A stretch of 12,961 nt of DNA. It comes from an uncultured Bacteroidales bacterium (GTDB lineage: Bacteria; Bacteroidota; Bacteroidia; Bacteroidales; Paludibacteraceae). The first letter of the stretch is position 1, and each line of letters opens with the position of its first letter. The stretch spans positions 1 to 12,961 of the forward strand of contig CALEPS010000087.1 of NCBI GenBank assembly GCA_937910305.1, in the 5' to 3' direction. Positions 1 to 7,098 of this stretch are shown piece by piece. The position numbers and the translations under genes are program-made. Below the pieces are notes generated by a model. That model did no database searches, was not told where the DNA came from, and worked only from the letters and a program-made list of their open reading frames with translations.

Positions 1-195
1 TTCATCGTCAACGACGGTGATAACACAGGAGTTCATCTCGGGCCAAGCGTGGGTACCGCGGCGGGGTTCGCCGCCGTTGGTACCACGACCTTGTACTTGC
101 TCAAAGAACGTGAATCCTTTGATATTCAGGATATCAAGCATATATTCCACGCGACCGGTGTTTGCCTGATTAAAAACAATCATAACACTTTTCAT
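1..195 (-). CDS. PII-like (GlnB-superfamily) small protein, partial
   Basis: The first 65 codons are visible; the 3' end lies beyond the left edge. The protein begins MKSVMIVFNQANTGRVEYML, followed by ILNIKGFTFFEQVQGRG and a segment with GTHAWPEMN and then VITVVDDE. This matches the beta-alpha-beta start of PII-like ferredoxin-fold proteins that follow RND pumps in Bacteroidales; the family assignment is from memory of such proteins. The ATG overlaps the stop codon of the RND pump gene as ATGA, so translation is probably coupled and the two proteins made together. In proteobacteria, DUF3240 PII-like proteins sit in a comparable place after CusCBA metal pumps. A role as sensor or modulator of the pump is inference; the ligand is unknown. 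Confidence 0.62.
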   Translation of the reverse strand, partial: MKSVMIVFNQANTGRVEYMLDILNIKGFTFFEQVQGRGTNGGEPRRGTHAWPEMNSCVITVVDDE

Positions 196-3100
196 TTCTC
201 GTCTCCTTTCTTTACTTTGAGGTCCATGAAGATGAATTTCTTGCGGAGGGCTTCCTGTTTGTCTCGGTCGCCGTGGCGCGCCATAACGCCATAGAGCACA
301 GGCACGATATAAAGGGTCAGGAAAGTGCTGACGGTCAGACCGCCGATGACAACGATACCCAACGGCTGCCACATCTCGGCACCTTCACCGGAAGAGACTG
401 CCATCGGCACCATACCGAGGATGGTAGTGAAAGCGGTCATCAGGACAGGACGGATACGGCTCCGGCCGGACATCTGAATAGCCTGATTGAGCTCATAGCC
501 GCGCTCACGCATGAGGTTGATATAATCCACGAGCACAATACCGTTCTTCACCACAATACCCACCAGGAGCACCAGACCCAGCGCGCCGATCATATCCAGC
601 GAACGGCCGGTGAGCCAGAGGGCGATGATGACACCCGAGAGGGCGAACGGCACGGTGAACATGATGATACCCGGCATCTTGAGGGACTCGAACTGCGACG
701 CCATCACGATATATACCAGCAGGATAATCAACGCCATCAGTAATCCCATATCATGGAAGGTGTCCTGCTGCGTCTCGTAGTTACCGCCGATGTGGGTAGA
801 ATAGCCCACGGGGATATCGAGTTGGGGAACGACCTCCGTCTCAATCGCTTTCGCCAGTTCACCAAGGGTGGTGTTGTAGGGCGTAGCCTTGACGGTTACG
901 ATACGCTGACGCGCCTTACGCTCGATGGTAGGCGGCGCCCAGTATTCGCCAACCGCAGCCACCTCGGACAGTTTGACGGTCTTGCCCGTCGCCGTCGGGA
1001 TAGAGAGGTTGAGGATGTCGGAGATAGAGTTGCGGTCCTCCTCCATGAGGCGTACCACGATGTCGTACTCCGAACCGTCGTCCTTGAGATAGCCGCACGA
1101 CATACCTGCCACACGGTTGCGGAGGTAGGTAGAGATAGTAGCGGAGCTCAAACCGAGACGGGAAGCCTTCTCTTTATCCACAGTAATCTTGATATCCGGG
1201 CGGTCGTCCTCGCGGGAGATATTCACGTCGCGCGCGCCCGGCAGTTGCGAAATCAACTGACGGCATTGCTCCGCCATCTGGGAGGTCTTGTCGAAGTCGT
1301 AACCGTAGATTTCCAAATCGACTGTGTTACTGCCTCCGGCTCCTCCGGACGAAACAGCACACTGGTATTCGTTAATCTCCGGATATTTCGCCATCTCCTG
1401 ACGAAGGATTTCGGCAATTGTCCATATGTCGCGGTCACGCTCCCATTTCTTAGGCAAACGGATAGTCATCTGGATCTTGTTGTTCATCGTCGAAGAGAAG
1501 AGGGCTGCGATAGAAGCATCGTCGTTGGAACCGGCGGAGGTGTTGATCAACTGAATCTCCGGCACGAGTTCCACGAAACGTGCTTCCAGTTTGCGGGCTG
1601 TCTTAAGGGTCTCCTCTATACGCGTACCGCGTTGCAGTTTGACGGTCACAGTCAGACGTCCGTTATCCTGCTCCTGCATGAAGTCCGTACCGATCTTGCC
1701 CATGAAGACAGGCGTGAGCGAAGCGACGAAGAATGCCAACAGGATCAGCAGCGTGACCGCCTTATGATTCAGACACCAACCCAACGATTTGGCGTAATAC
1801 TCATCAATTCGGTCCAACATGCGAACCACCGTGCGCTCGTACCAGCCTTTCTTGCCCGCCTCGTCATCGACCAGATTTCCGTTCTCATCCACATGCACTT
1901 TCTTAGCTTTCAGCAGCTTGGAGCAGAGCATAGGCGTCAGTGAAATAGCCACGAGGGTCGAAGTACAGCAGACCACCGTCACGATCCAGCCCAATTCGTG
2001 GAACATGATACCCGCCATACCGTTCAGCATCGTCAGCGGCACAAACACCGCTACGAGCACCAGGGTCGTTGCGATGACAGACACCCACACCTCGTTCGTC
2101 GCGTAGATAGACGCCTCGTGCGGGTCCTCACCACGCTCCACATGGCGCGTGATATTCTCCAGCACCACAATCGCGTCATCCACCACCATACCGATCGCGA
2201 TAGTCAGTGAACAAAGCGAGATGATATTGAGGCTCGAATCCGCCAAACCGAGGTAGATAAACGCCACGATCAGGGCAATAGGAATCGTGATACCGATAAT
2301 AATCGTCGCACGCCATTTACCAAGGAAGAACAATACCACGAGCACCACGAATAACAATGCATAAAGCACCGATTCCTCCAGTGAATTGATGGAGTTTTGG
2401 ATGTTCTCCGAGGAGTCGTAGATCTTCTCGATCTTCACGTCCGAAGGCAGCTGTTTCTGGATCTGCTCCAACTCTTTGCGCACGTCACGGCAGACCTGCA
2501 CGGTGTTGGCACCTGTCTGTTTAGCGATAACCAGACGGACGGCTTCACGGCCGTTGGTCTTCTCGTCCAAAGAGAGGTCCTTGATTGTATCCTTGACGGT
2601 AGCGATGTCGCGGATGAAGACCTGCTGTCCCTGCGGCGTCATGGCTACCATGAGATTCTCTATCTCCGAGGACTCGATGTACTCCGAACGCACCTGCATC
2701 TGGTACTGCTCCTGCGGCATCTTGATAGTACCCGAAGAGAGGTTGAGGTTGTTCGCCGTAACGACTTGTCCCACCTGCTCCAGCGTGATACCGTACGCGT
2801 CGAGTTTCTGCTGGTCGATATTGACATACACATAGCGGTCCGGCGCACCCGAAAGGGAGATATTACCGATACCGTCAATGTGGTTCAACTGCGGTACCAC
2901 TTCGTCGTTGAGGATCTTATCCAGACCCGCGTAGGTCTCATCCGCCGTAATGGAGTACTGGCAGATAGGCATGGAGGATGTGGAGAGCTTGAAGATCACC
3001 GGCTTGGCGCAGTTGTCCGGCAGGTTGTTTGCCGCCATATCAACGAACGAACGCACGTCGTTCACCGCCTCGTCCATGTTACTACCCCACTCCAACTCCA

Positions 3101-3377
3101 GCGTCACCACGGAGATGTTATCCTTGGACTGCGAAGTGATGTGTTTGAGGTGATCGACGGAGGTCAGGGCGTTCTCCATGATCTTCGTCACGTTGGTCTC
3201 CATCTCGGAAGCCGATGCACCCGGATAAGTAGTCATAACCGTAATATACGGCGGGTCCATCTCCGGGAACTGGTCAATCGGCAGTTTCAGGAAACTATAT
3301 ACACCGATGACGATGACCGCCACAAAGATAAGGGCGGTGGTTACCGGTTTTTCGATTGCTGATTTATAAATTGACAT
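192..3377 (-). CDS. RND efflux pump inner membrane subunit, HAE1/AcrB family
   Basis: This 1061-residue protein has the full RND length. It starts with MSIYKSAIEKPVTTALIFVAV, the cytoplasmic foot and TM1, followed by a periplasmic porter region with YPGASASEMETNV at about 51-63. The segment IAIGMVVDDAIVVLENI holds the TM4 aspartate pair (Asp400, Asp401) of the proton relay. The second half repeats the fold and has the TM10 motif GIVVKNGIVLVDYIN with the conserved lysine. By family it is a drug/proton antiporter that takes substrates from the periplasm or outer leaflet and passes them to the adaptor and TolC-like channel encoded just upstream. The aspartate pair and VVKNGIVLV suggest a HAE-type (drug, bile salt, dye) rather than a heavy-metal pump; the actual substrate cannot be read. 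It is the fourth gene of the operon, 47 bases after the adaptor, and overlaps the PII-like gene by four bases. Confidence 0.95.
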   Translation of the reverse strand: MSIYKSAIEKPVTTALIFVAVIVIGVYSFLKLPIDQFPEMDPPYITVMTTYPGASASEMETNVTKIMENALTSVDHLKHITSQSKDNISVVTLELEWGSNMDEAVNDVRSFVDMAANNLPDNCAKPVIFKLSTSSMPICQYSITADETYAGLDKILNDEVVPQLNHIDGIGNISLSGAPDRYVYVNIDQQKLDAYGITLEQVGQVVTANNLNLSSGTIKMPQEQYQMQVRSEYIESSEIENLMVAMTPQGQQVFIRDIATVKDTIKDLSLDEKTNGREAVRLVIAKQTGANTVQVCRDVRKELEQIQKQLPSDVKIEKIYDSSENIQNSINSLEESVLYALLFVVLVVLFFLGKWRATIIIGITIPIALIVAFIYLGLADSSLNIISLCSLTIAIGMVVDDAIVVLENITRHVERGEDPHEASIYATNEVWVSVIATTLVLVAVFVPLTMLNGMAGIMFHELGWIVTVVCCTSTLVAISLTPMLCSKLLKAKKVHVDENGNLVDDEAGKKGWYERTVVRMLDRIDEYYAKSLGWCLNHKAVTLLILLAFFVASLTPVFMGKIGTDFMQEQDNGRLTVTVKLQRGTRIEETLKTARKLEARFVELVPEIQLINTSAGSNDDASIAALFSSTMNNKIQMTIRLPKKWERDRDIWTIAEILRQEMAKYPEINEYQCAVSSGGAGGSNTVDLEIYGYDFDKTSQMAEQCRQLISQLPGARDVNISREDDRPDIKITVDKEKASRLGLSSATISTYLRNRVAGMSCGYLKDDGSEYDIVVRLMEEDRNSISDILNLSIPTATGKTVKLSEVAAVGEYWAPPTIERKARQRIVTVKATPYNTTLGELAKAIETEVVPQLDIPVGYSTHIGGNYETQQDTFHDMGLLMALIILLVYIVMASQFESLKMPGIIMFTVPFALSGVIIALWLTGRSLDMIGALGLVLLVGIVVKNGIVLVDYINLMRERGYELNQAIQMSGRSRIRPVLMTAFTTILGMVPMAVSSGEGAEMWQPLGIVVIGGLTVSTFLTLYIVPVLYGVMARHGDRDKQEALRKKFIFMDLKVKKGDEK

Positions 3378-3387
3378 ATTCTTTTCA

Positions 3388-3419
3388 GTAATGACGTGAT
3401 TACGTGATTACGTAATTAC
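3388..3419. repeat. Octamer tandem array between adaptor and pump genes
   Basis: Four units of 8 bp follow each other: GTAATGAC, GTGATTAC, GTGATTAC, GTAATTAC. The array fills most of the 47-base gap between the adaptor stop and the pump start. The same type of array lies in the other two gaps of the operon. Confidence 0.85.
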
Positions 3420-3424
3420 GAAAG

Positions 3425-4432
3425 TTATTCCACTACATTTACTTTCACGCCGTCCACGAGTTTGTGTTGGCCGGTGGTGACGAATTCCACGCCCTCTTTG
3501 ATCTCCGGAGCGATGATCTCGATGTCCTGGTCGAAACGCTGTCCGAGAGTAACCGCTATACGTTTTGCTCTACCGTCCTCTACAATGAAGACGTAACGGT
3601 CATTCGCACCGACGAGTTTCTCTACGCTCTGGTAAGGCACCACGATTGCATTCGCTTTTCCCAGACCGATTGTGGTCGTAACGTACATACCCGGACGAAG
3701 CAGGTTGCTACCGTTCGGAATAACAATCTTGCATTGGAAAGTGTGGCTGGAGGGGTCAATAGTCGGATAAACGATCTCTACCGTAGCCGGGAATACCTTA
3801 TTCGGATAAATCTCCGAAGTCAGCGTCAGTTTCATTCCTTTTTTGAGGAGCGGGAAATAGGTCTCAGGAACAGCTACCAGCGCTTTCAGTTTGTCTATCT
3901 GTGTGAGTACCAGGATTGGCTGACCTCCGTAGAGTTCGCCGTCCTCGTAGGTCTTCGCAGAAATGACGCCAGAGAAAGGCGCTTTGACATATGTGTTCTG
4001 CTCCAGAAACTCCAACTGCTCTTTGGTCGATTTGTACTGCATCATGATCTGGTCGTACTGCTGTTGCGTAGCCGATCCGGTCTTGAGCAGTTGCTCCACA
4101 CGGTTTTTCTCAATCTCCAGATTGGTCATAGAGATCTTGGTGGTCTTGTACTGGGTCTGGTCCATGCGCACCAAGTCGTCTCCGCTTGCCACACGGTCTC
4201 CCACTTCGCGGTAGATATGTTCGATCTTACCGGTGAGCGAAGGAGCCACATTCTGGGTCAGATAACCTTGCAGGTTGGTGGAAACAGAGATCTCGCGCTC
4301 TATCTCACGCGGTTGCAGAACGACCGTGCGCACTTGCTCCACGCGCTCTTCCTCTTCTGCAACGGAGGTTTCTTTGCTGCCACAGCTAATCAAAGCGAGT
4401 GCGGCAAAAATGTAAAGAATATTCTTTTTCAT
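3425..4432 (-). CDS. RND periplasmic adaptor (membrane fusion) lipoprotein
   Basis: This 335-residue protein has a lipoprotein signal peptide, MKKNILYIFAALALISC, with lipobox LISC and lipidated Cys17, so it should be anchored in the inner membrane facing the periplasm. The two halves of a lipoyl/barrel-sandwich domain are visible at about 65-95 (PSLTGKIEHIYREVGDRVASG) and 148-180 (YVKAPFSGVISAKTYEDGE). They flank a short helical hairpin at about 98-145 with GSATQQQYDQIMMQYKS. Beta-barrel and membrane-proximal domains follow (VPETYFPLLKKGMKL, LLRPGMYVTTTIGL). The family (AcrA/MexA, HlyD-like) bridges the pump and the outer membrane channel. The hairpin is short, as is usual for many Bacteroidota adaptors. 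The gene lies 60 bases after the TolC-like gene and 47 before the pump, consistent with one transcript. Confidence 0.93.
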   Translation of the reverse strand: MKKNILYIFAALALISCGSKETSVAEEEERVEQVRTVVLQPREIEREISVSTNLQGYLTQNVAPSLTGKIEHIYREVGDRVASGDDLVRMDQTQYKTTKISMTNLEIEKNRVEQLLKTGSATQQQYDQIMMQYKSTKEQLEFLEQNTYVKAPFSGVISAKTYEDGELYGGQPILVLTQIDKLKALVAVPETYFPLLKKGMKLTLTSEIYPNKVFPATVEIVYPTIDPSSHTFQCKIVIPNGSNLLRPGMYVTTTIGLGKANAIVVPYQSVEKLVGANDRYVFIVEDGRAKRIAVTLGQRFDQDIEIIAPEIKEGVEFVTTGQHKLVDGVKVNVVE

Positions 4433-4454
4433 ATTTGTTATTGGATTATTTTTC

Positions 4455-4486
4455 GGGATTACGGGATTACGATATTACGATACTTC
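4455..4486. repeat. Octamer tandem array between channel and adaptor genes
   Basis: Four 8-bp units are seen: GGGATTAC, GGGATTAC, GATATTAC, GATACTTC. They occupy over half of the 60-base gap between the channel stop and the adaptor start, leaving only an AT-rich leader before the adaptor ATG. Confidence 0.82.
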
Positions 4487-4492
4487 GAGGGC

Positions 4493-5839
4493 TTATTTAT
4501 TGAGGAACTCTTCCAGATCCGCTTGGGCGCTGACAAGGTTCAGCATAGCCTGGACGTACGAACTCTGTGCGTTGATCAGGTCGTTGGAAGCGTTGGTCAG
4601 TTCCATATTACTGCTGGCACCGTATTTGTATTTCTCCGTAGCGGAGGCGAACACGCGCCGTGCCACTTCTATATTGTCTTTTTCGTTCGTATAGGTCTCA
4701 TACGCGTTGGTGAGATTGAAGCACAACTGGCGGTATTGGATAGCCAGATTGTCTGTTGTTTCCGAGAGGGTGTTTTTTGCCTCTTCGTATGCGATTTTCT
4801 TCTCTATCACGCCAGCTGCACGCTTTCCTGACGACCAGAGCGGCATTTTGACGGACACTTGAATCACGTTCGGCGGCGTCATACGCATACCGCCCTCGCC
4901 GTAGTACTGCTGGTTCGTGTAGTTGTACGCGAGGCTGACGGTAGGTCCGTAAGCCCATCCTGCCATATGCACATTGCGTCTGGCGAGTTCGGTTTGTTTT
5001 TTGAGCAACTGGTAATTGAGGTTGTTTTCTATATTGAAATTCTCCGCCAGAAGGTTGATTACCCGCTCGGGCGAAAGCACGTCATCGATGTCCTCCGTCA
5101 GTACCAGTTCGGTCTCCACCGGCACGTCCAGCAGCACTTTAAGGCTGTTAGTTGCCAGTTCTATATTGCGTTTCTGGGTGTTGATTGAGTTCTTGAGCGT
5201 GTTCACACGCACGCGAATCTGGTCGGCTGTCGTCTGCTCGGCGGCTCCTACATTGACCGCATTCTGGGTCATTTGCTCCAAGTCCTGGATATTCACCAAG
5301 CTGGAATCCAAGAGGTTTGAAATGCTCTGAAGCGCAAGAACGGAGACATAAGCGCTCATCACACTGCTTCGCAGTTCGTTCTCCGATTGCTCCAAAGCAA
5401 TCTTCCTCATGTCGATAGCGATGTTGTTTAGCAGCACTCCAACGATTCCCTGACCGTTGATACCAACAGCTGCTGTCAGACCGAGTGCGCCCACATTAGG
5501 CATGTTGATTTCGATCTCTCCGCCCATCATTCCGAGCGTTGCGCTATAGCCAAGGTAATTGCTGTAGGTATAATTTCCGTCCAGACTCGGCAGCATAGAT
5601 GCTATCGTCTGCCACCGCTGCGCGTACGCTTCCTGTACGGCAAGAGAGGCGTTTCTCAACGTCCTGTTCTGCTTCACAGCATAGTTTTGCGCCTCACCAA
5701 GACTCAGGCTGAGCGTAGCAGGCACGGACGAGGTGTCCTGGGGCTGATGACTTTTCGTCGCAGCCATCACATGGTCCTCTGCCATCAGGCTCGAGCTCAA
5801 TGCTACTGCTGCAATCAATACTAATAATTGTTTCTTCAT
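4493..5839 (-). CDS. TolC-like outer membrane efflux protein
   Basis: This 448-residue protein has a signal peptide, MKKQLLVLIAAVALSSSLMA, without a convincing lipobox. The mature part shows two outer-membrane-factor (OEP, PF02321) repeats. The first begins LSLGEAQNYAVKQNRTLRNA at about 45-64 and continues with long helices. The second contains LLKKQTELARRNVHMAGWAYGP, then VSLAYNYTNQQYYGEG and a helical C-terminus with ELTNASNDLINAQSSYVQA. The length is normal for the family. It forms the trimeric outer membrane channel of the tripartite pump with the adaptor and RND genes that follow. It is the first structural gene after the TetR gene, 72 bases downstream, with no separate promoter recognised, so it probably shares the tetR transcript. 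Confidence 0.93.
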   Translation of the reverse strand: MKKQLLVLIAAVALSSSLMAEDHVMAATKSHQPQDTSSVPATLSLSLGEAQNYAVKQNRTLRNASLAVQEAYAQRWQTIASMLPSLDGNYTYSNYLGYSATLGMMGGEIEINMPNVGALGLTAAVGINGQGIVGVLLNNIAIDMRKIALEQSENELRSSVMSAYVSVLALQSISNLLDSSLVNIQDLEQMTQNAVNVGAAEQTTADQIRVRVNTLKNSINTQKRNIELATNSLKVLLDVPVETELVLTEDIDDVLSPERVINLLAENFNIENNLNYQLLKKQTELARRNVHMAGWAYGPTVSLAYNYTNQQYYGEGGMRMTPPNVIQVSVKMPLWSSGKRAAGVIEKKIAYEEAKNTLSETTDNLAIQYRQLCFNLTNAYETYTNEKDNIEVARRVFASATEKYKYGASSNMELTNASNDLINAQSSYVQAMLNLVSAQADLEEFLNK

Positions 5840-5859
5840 ATTCTTGTTTTATTTTTTTC

Positions 5860-5913
5860 GTAATAACGGGATTACGTAATGCGTAAGGGCGTAATGCGTA
5901 ATGACGTCATTTC
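5860..5913. repeat. Octamer/heptamer tandem array between tetR and channel genes
   Basis: Seven units follow one another: GTAATAAC, GGGATTAC, GTAATGC, GTAAGGGC, GTAATGC, GTAATGAC, GTCATTTC. They are mostly 8 bp long, two of 7 bp. The last unit includes most of the stop codon region of the TetR gene. The consensus is the same as in the two downstream gaps of the operon. Confidence 0.75.
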
Positions 5914-6511
5914 AATTATAGAGTTTCATTCCTTCTTCGGAGAGGATGCCGCGGACGAAAATATCCATCGCCGTATGCCCCAACTGGTGCATGTTATGTC
6001 CGTGAACTTCTATCACCTCAAAATCATTGATCGCATCGCTGTGTATCTTCGCAAAAAGAACCGCTGTCAATTCAATATTAAGGTTCGCGCGTACGAGGCC
6101 TTCCTGCTGTCCTTGCTCCAGATATGCCATGATATATTCCTTCTGCGTCTTGAAGCACTCCTCCTGGAACTCTGCAAACTGGCGTGGGTAGTATTTCTTG
6201 AGGTCATACACCAGTTGCGGTACGCGCCGCACGTCATTTTTCTCCGTTTCCTGGTGCTTCAGGAAGCACGCCACCAGTTTCCGGAAATCCCGCATTTGAA
6301 GCAGTTCCTCCATTTTGGAGGCGATGTAAGCAACATTTGCATGCAATAATTGTGCCACAAGTTCATCTTTGGACGCAAAATAGACATAGAATGTCTTTTT
6401 GGACATGCCTAATTCATGGCAAATATCGTCAATAGAGACACTGCGAATCCCCAGGCGAAAAAACATCTCGCCGGCTGTCTTGATAATATGAGTTTTTTGA
6501 TCTTCTGCCAT
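5912..6511 (-). CDS. TetR-family transcriptional regulator of the efflux operon
   Basis: The protein is 199 residues from the start at 6511. The N-terminal helix-turn-helix is clear: IIKTAGEMFFRLGIRSVSI, then DDICHELGMSKKTFYVYFASKDEL at about 20-43, the TetR signature. The helical C-terminal ligand-binding and dimerisation domain (about 50-199) is not specific enough to name a ligand. The frame is open 26 codons further upstream to 6589. I prefer 6511 because the start then lies right before the HTH as in the family, and a good promoter at 6532-6562 would start transcription downstream of 6589. TetR proteins of this kind usually repress their own operon, released by pump substrates. The gene lies directly upstream of the channel, adaptor and pump genes on the same strand. 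Confidence 0.9.
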   Translation of the reverse strand: MAEDQKTHIIKTAGEMFFRLGIRSVSIDDICHELGMSKKTFYVYFASKDELVAQLLHANVAYIASKMEELLQMRDFRKLVACFLKHQETEKNDVRRVPQLVYDLKKYYPRQFAEFQEECFKTQKEYIMAYLEQGQQEGLVRANLNIELTAVLFAKIHSDAINDFEVIEVHGHNMHQLGHTAMDIFVRGILSEEGMKLYN

Positions 6512-6531
6512 ATTATTCGCGAAAAAGCGCA

Positions 6532-6562
6532 CAAAATTACTATATTTTTTCGACATATGCAA
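6532..6562 (-). promoter_or_regulatory. Bacteroidota promoter of the tetR-efflux operon
   Basis: On the minus strand the -7 box TAATTTTG (6539-6532) fits TAnnTTTG. A TTG (6562-6560) lies 20 bases upstream, fitting the -33 box. Transcription would begin around 6525, about 15 bases before the ATG at 6511. The -33 box overlaps the inner arm of the inverted repeat at 6561-6598. Confidence 0.65.
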
Positions 6563-6598
6563 GAAACTTGGAAACTTTTTTAACTCCAAAAGTTTCTT
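6561..6598. promoter_or_regulatory. Inverted repeat, candidate TetR operator
   Basis: AAGAAACTT (6561-6569) is perfectly inverted as AAGTTTCTT (6590-6598) around a 20-base spacer. A second pair, TTGGA and TCCAA, lies inside. The element overlaps the -33 box of the tetR promoter, the place expected for an autorepressor site. Binding by this TetR protein is inference. Confidence 0.5.
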
Positions 6599-6648
6599 TG
6601 TAAAGTAGAGTTTGCATTTTGAACGGGTAAAGGGAGGTAAAAAAGTAT

Positions 6649-6672
6649 ATATACTACGTATATATAGTATAT
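6649..6672. repeat. AT-rich inverted repeat upstream of tetR
   Basis: ATATACTA (6649-6656) and TAGTATAT (6665-6672) are perfect inverted arms around an 8-base spacer. They lie within a tract of alternating purine and pyrimidine that also contains the palindrome GTATATATAC at 6645-6654. It could be a regulator site or simply an AT-rich structure; nothing decides between these. Confidence 0.5.
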
Positions 6673-6699
6673 GCGTTAAAAATGCAAAAAATGGCGTCT

Positions 6700-6743
6700 A
6701 TCCTTGGGTTATCCTTGGGGAATCCTTGGGTTATCCTTTGGTA
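6700..6743. repeat. 11-bp tandem array, four units
   Basis: Four consecutive 11-bp units are present: ATCCTTGGGTT, ATCCTTGGGGA, ATCCTTGGGTT, ATCCTTTGGTA. Units 1 and 3 are identical. Confidence 0.88.
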
Positions 6744-6762
6744 ATGAGTCTATTCCGACCTT

Positions 6763-6790
6763 AAACAAACAAATAAACAAACAAACAAAC
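6763..6790. repeat. AAAC tetranucleotide array
   Basis: Seven AAAC-type tetramers, one of them AAAT, run directly into the CCCCACCCC head of the first palindromic element. A second such array precedes the third element. Confidence 0.85.
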
Positions 6791-6865
6791 CCCACCCCAA
6801 AAGGTTCTATGACCGTCCACTGGACGCTCAATCGGGCAAAGCCCTTCACCCCTCAAGGGAGGGAG
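6787..6865. repeat. Palindromic element copy A, split or composite
   Basis: The head AAACCCCACCCC (6787-6798) and the tail CCCCTCAAGGGAGGGAG (6849-6865) match the two ends of copies B and C, but about 50 bases lie between them. The insert carries GACCGTCC-ACT-GGAC followed by GCTCAA, a small hairpin that resembles a segment in recF at 10511-10532, and GGGC-AAA-GCCC. It looks like one repeat nested in or recombined with another. Confidence 0.65.
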
Positions 6866-6885
6866 AAAAAAAAGGGGAAAGAAAG

Positions 6886-6927
6886 AAACCCCACCCCGGC
6901 CCTCCCCTCAAGGGAGGGAGAAAAGAG
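6886..6927. repeat. Palindromic element copy B (42 bp)
   Basis: The head AAACCCCACCCCGG is followed by a perfect 7-bp hairpin, CCCTCCC (6900-6906), loop CTCAA, GGGAGGG (6912-6918), and the tail AGAAAAGAG. The copy is identical over 42 bases to copy C at 6952-6993. Confidence 0.9.
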
Positions 6928-6931
6928 AAAG

Positions 6932-6955
6932 AAACTAACAAACAAACAAACAAAC
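6932..6955. repeat. Second AAAC tetranucleotide array
   Basis: Six tetramers (AAAC, TAAC, then four AAAC) lead directly into the head of palindromic copy C, in the same arrangement as at 6763-6790 before copy A. Confidence 0.82.
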
Positions 6956-6993
6956 CCCACCCCGGCCCTCCCCTCAAGGGAGGGAGAAAAGAG
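6952..6993. repeat. Palindromic element copy C (42 bp)
   Basis: This copy is identical to copy B across 42 bases. The hairpin arms are CCCTCCC (6966-6972) and GGGAGGG (6978-6984) with loop CTCAA. Confidence 0.9.
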
Positions 6994-7028
6994 ACTGCCA
7001 AAGAGAAGGATGGTCAAAAGGGGATGAT

Positions 7029-7062
7029 AAAAAAAGAGGGACGCGTGGTTGCGTCCCTCTTT
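7029..7062 (-). terminator. Rho-independent terminator of the OB-fold gene
   Basis: Arms AAAGAGGGACGC (7033-7044) and GCGTCCCTCTTT (7051-7062) form a perfect 12-bp stem with a 6-base loop. On the minus strand the stem ends in a run of seven or more T (complement of 7029-7035), so it terminates transcripts coming from the gene at 7196-8857. Confidence 0.85.
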
Positions 7063-7065
7063 GGG

Positions 7066-7085
7066 ATCCGCCAGATGCGGCGGAT
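7066..7085. other. Second hairpin beside the terminator
   Basis: ATCCGCC (7066-7072) and GGCGGAT (7079-7085) are perfect inverted arms with a 6-base loop. On the minus strand this stem is met just before the terminator hairpin. It lacks a T-run of its own and may support termination or stabilise the 3' end. Confidence 0.6.
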
Positions 7086-7098
7086 ACATTTAGGTTAT

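Noticed and set aside
753..3362. Plus-strand open frames of 396 and 321 codons opposite the RND gene
   Set aside because: Antisense to a well-conserved pump gene; no recognisable domain and composition typical of shadow frames.
3464..4831. Long plus-strand open frame of 455 codons opposite the adaptor and channel genes
   Set aside because: It lies antisense to two clear genes and gives a histidine- and arginine-rich sequence without family motifs; a shadow of codon use.
6512..6589. Upstream 26-codon extension of the TetR protein
   Set aside because: The promoter at 6532-6562 and the family's usual N-terminus favour 6511; the extension also covers the candidate operator.
6700..6993. Possible CRISPR array
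   Set aside because: The repeats are short, of different types and lack regular unique spacers; no cas gene is nearby.
6704..7089. Open frames on both strands across the repeat region, with peptides such as NPTPALPSREGEK and SPSLEGRAGVGF
   Set aside because: They consist only of translated repeats, lack a promoter and family similarity, and cross the terminator.
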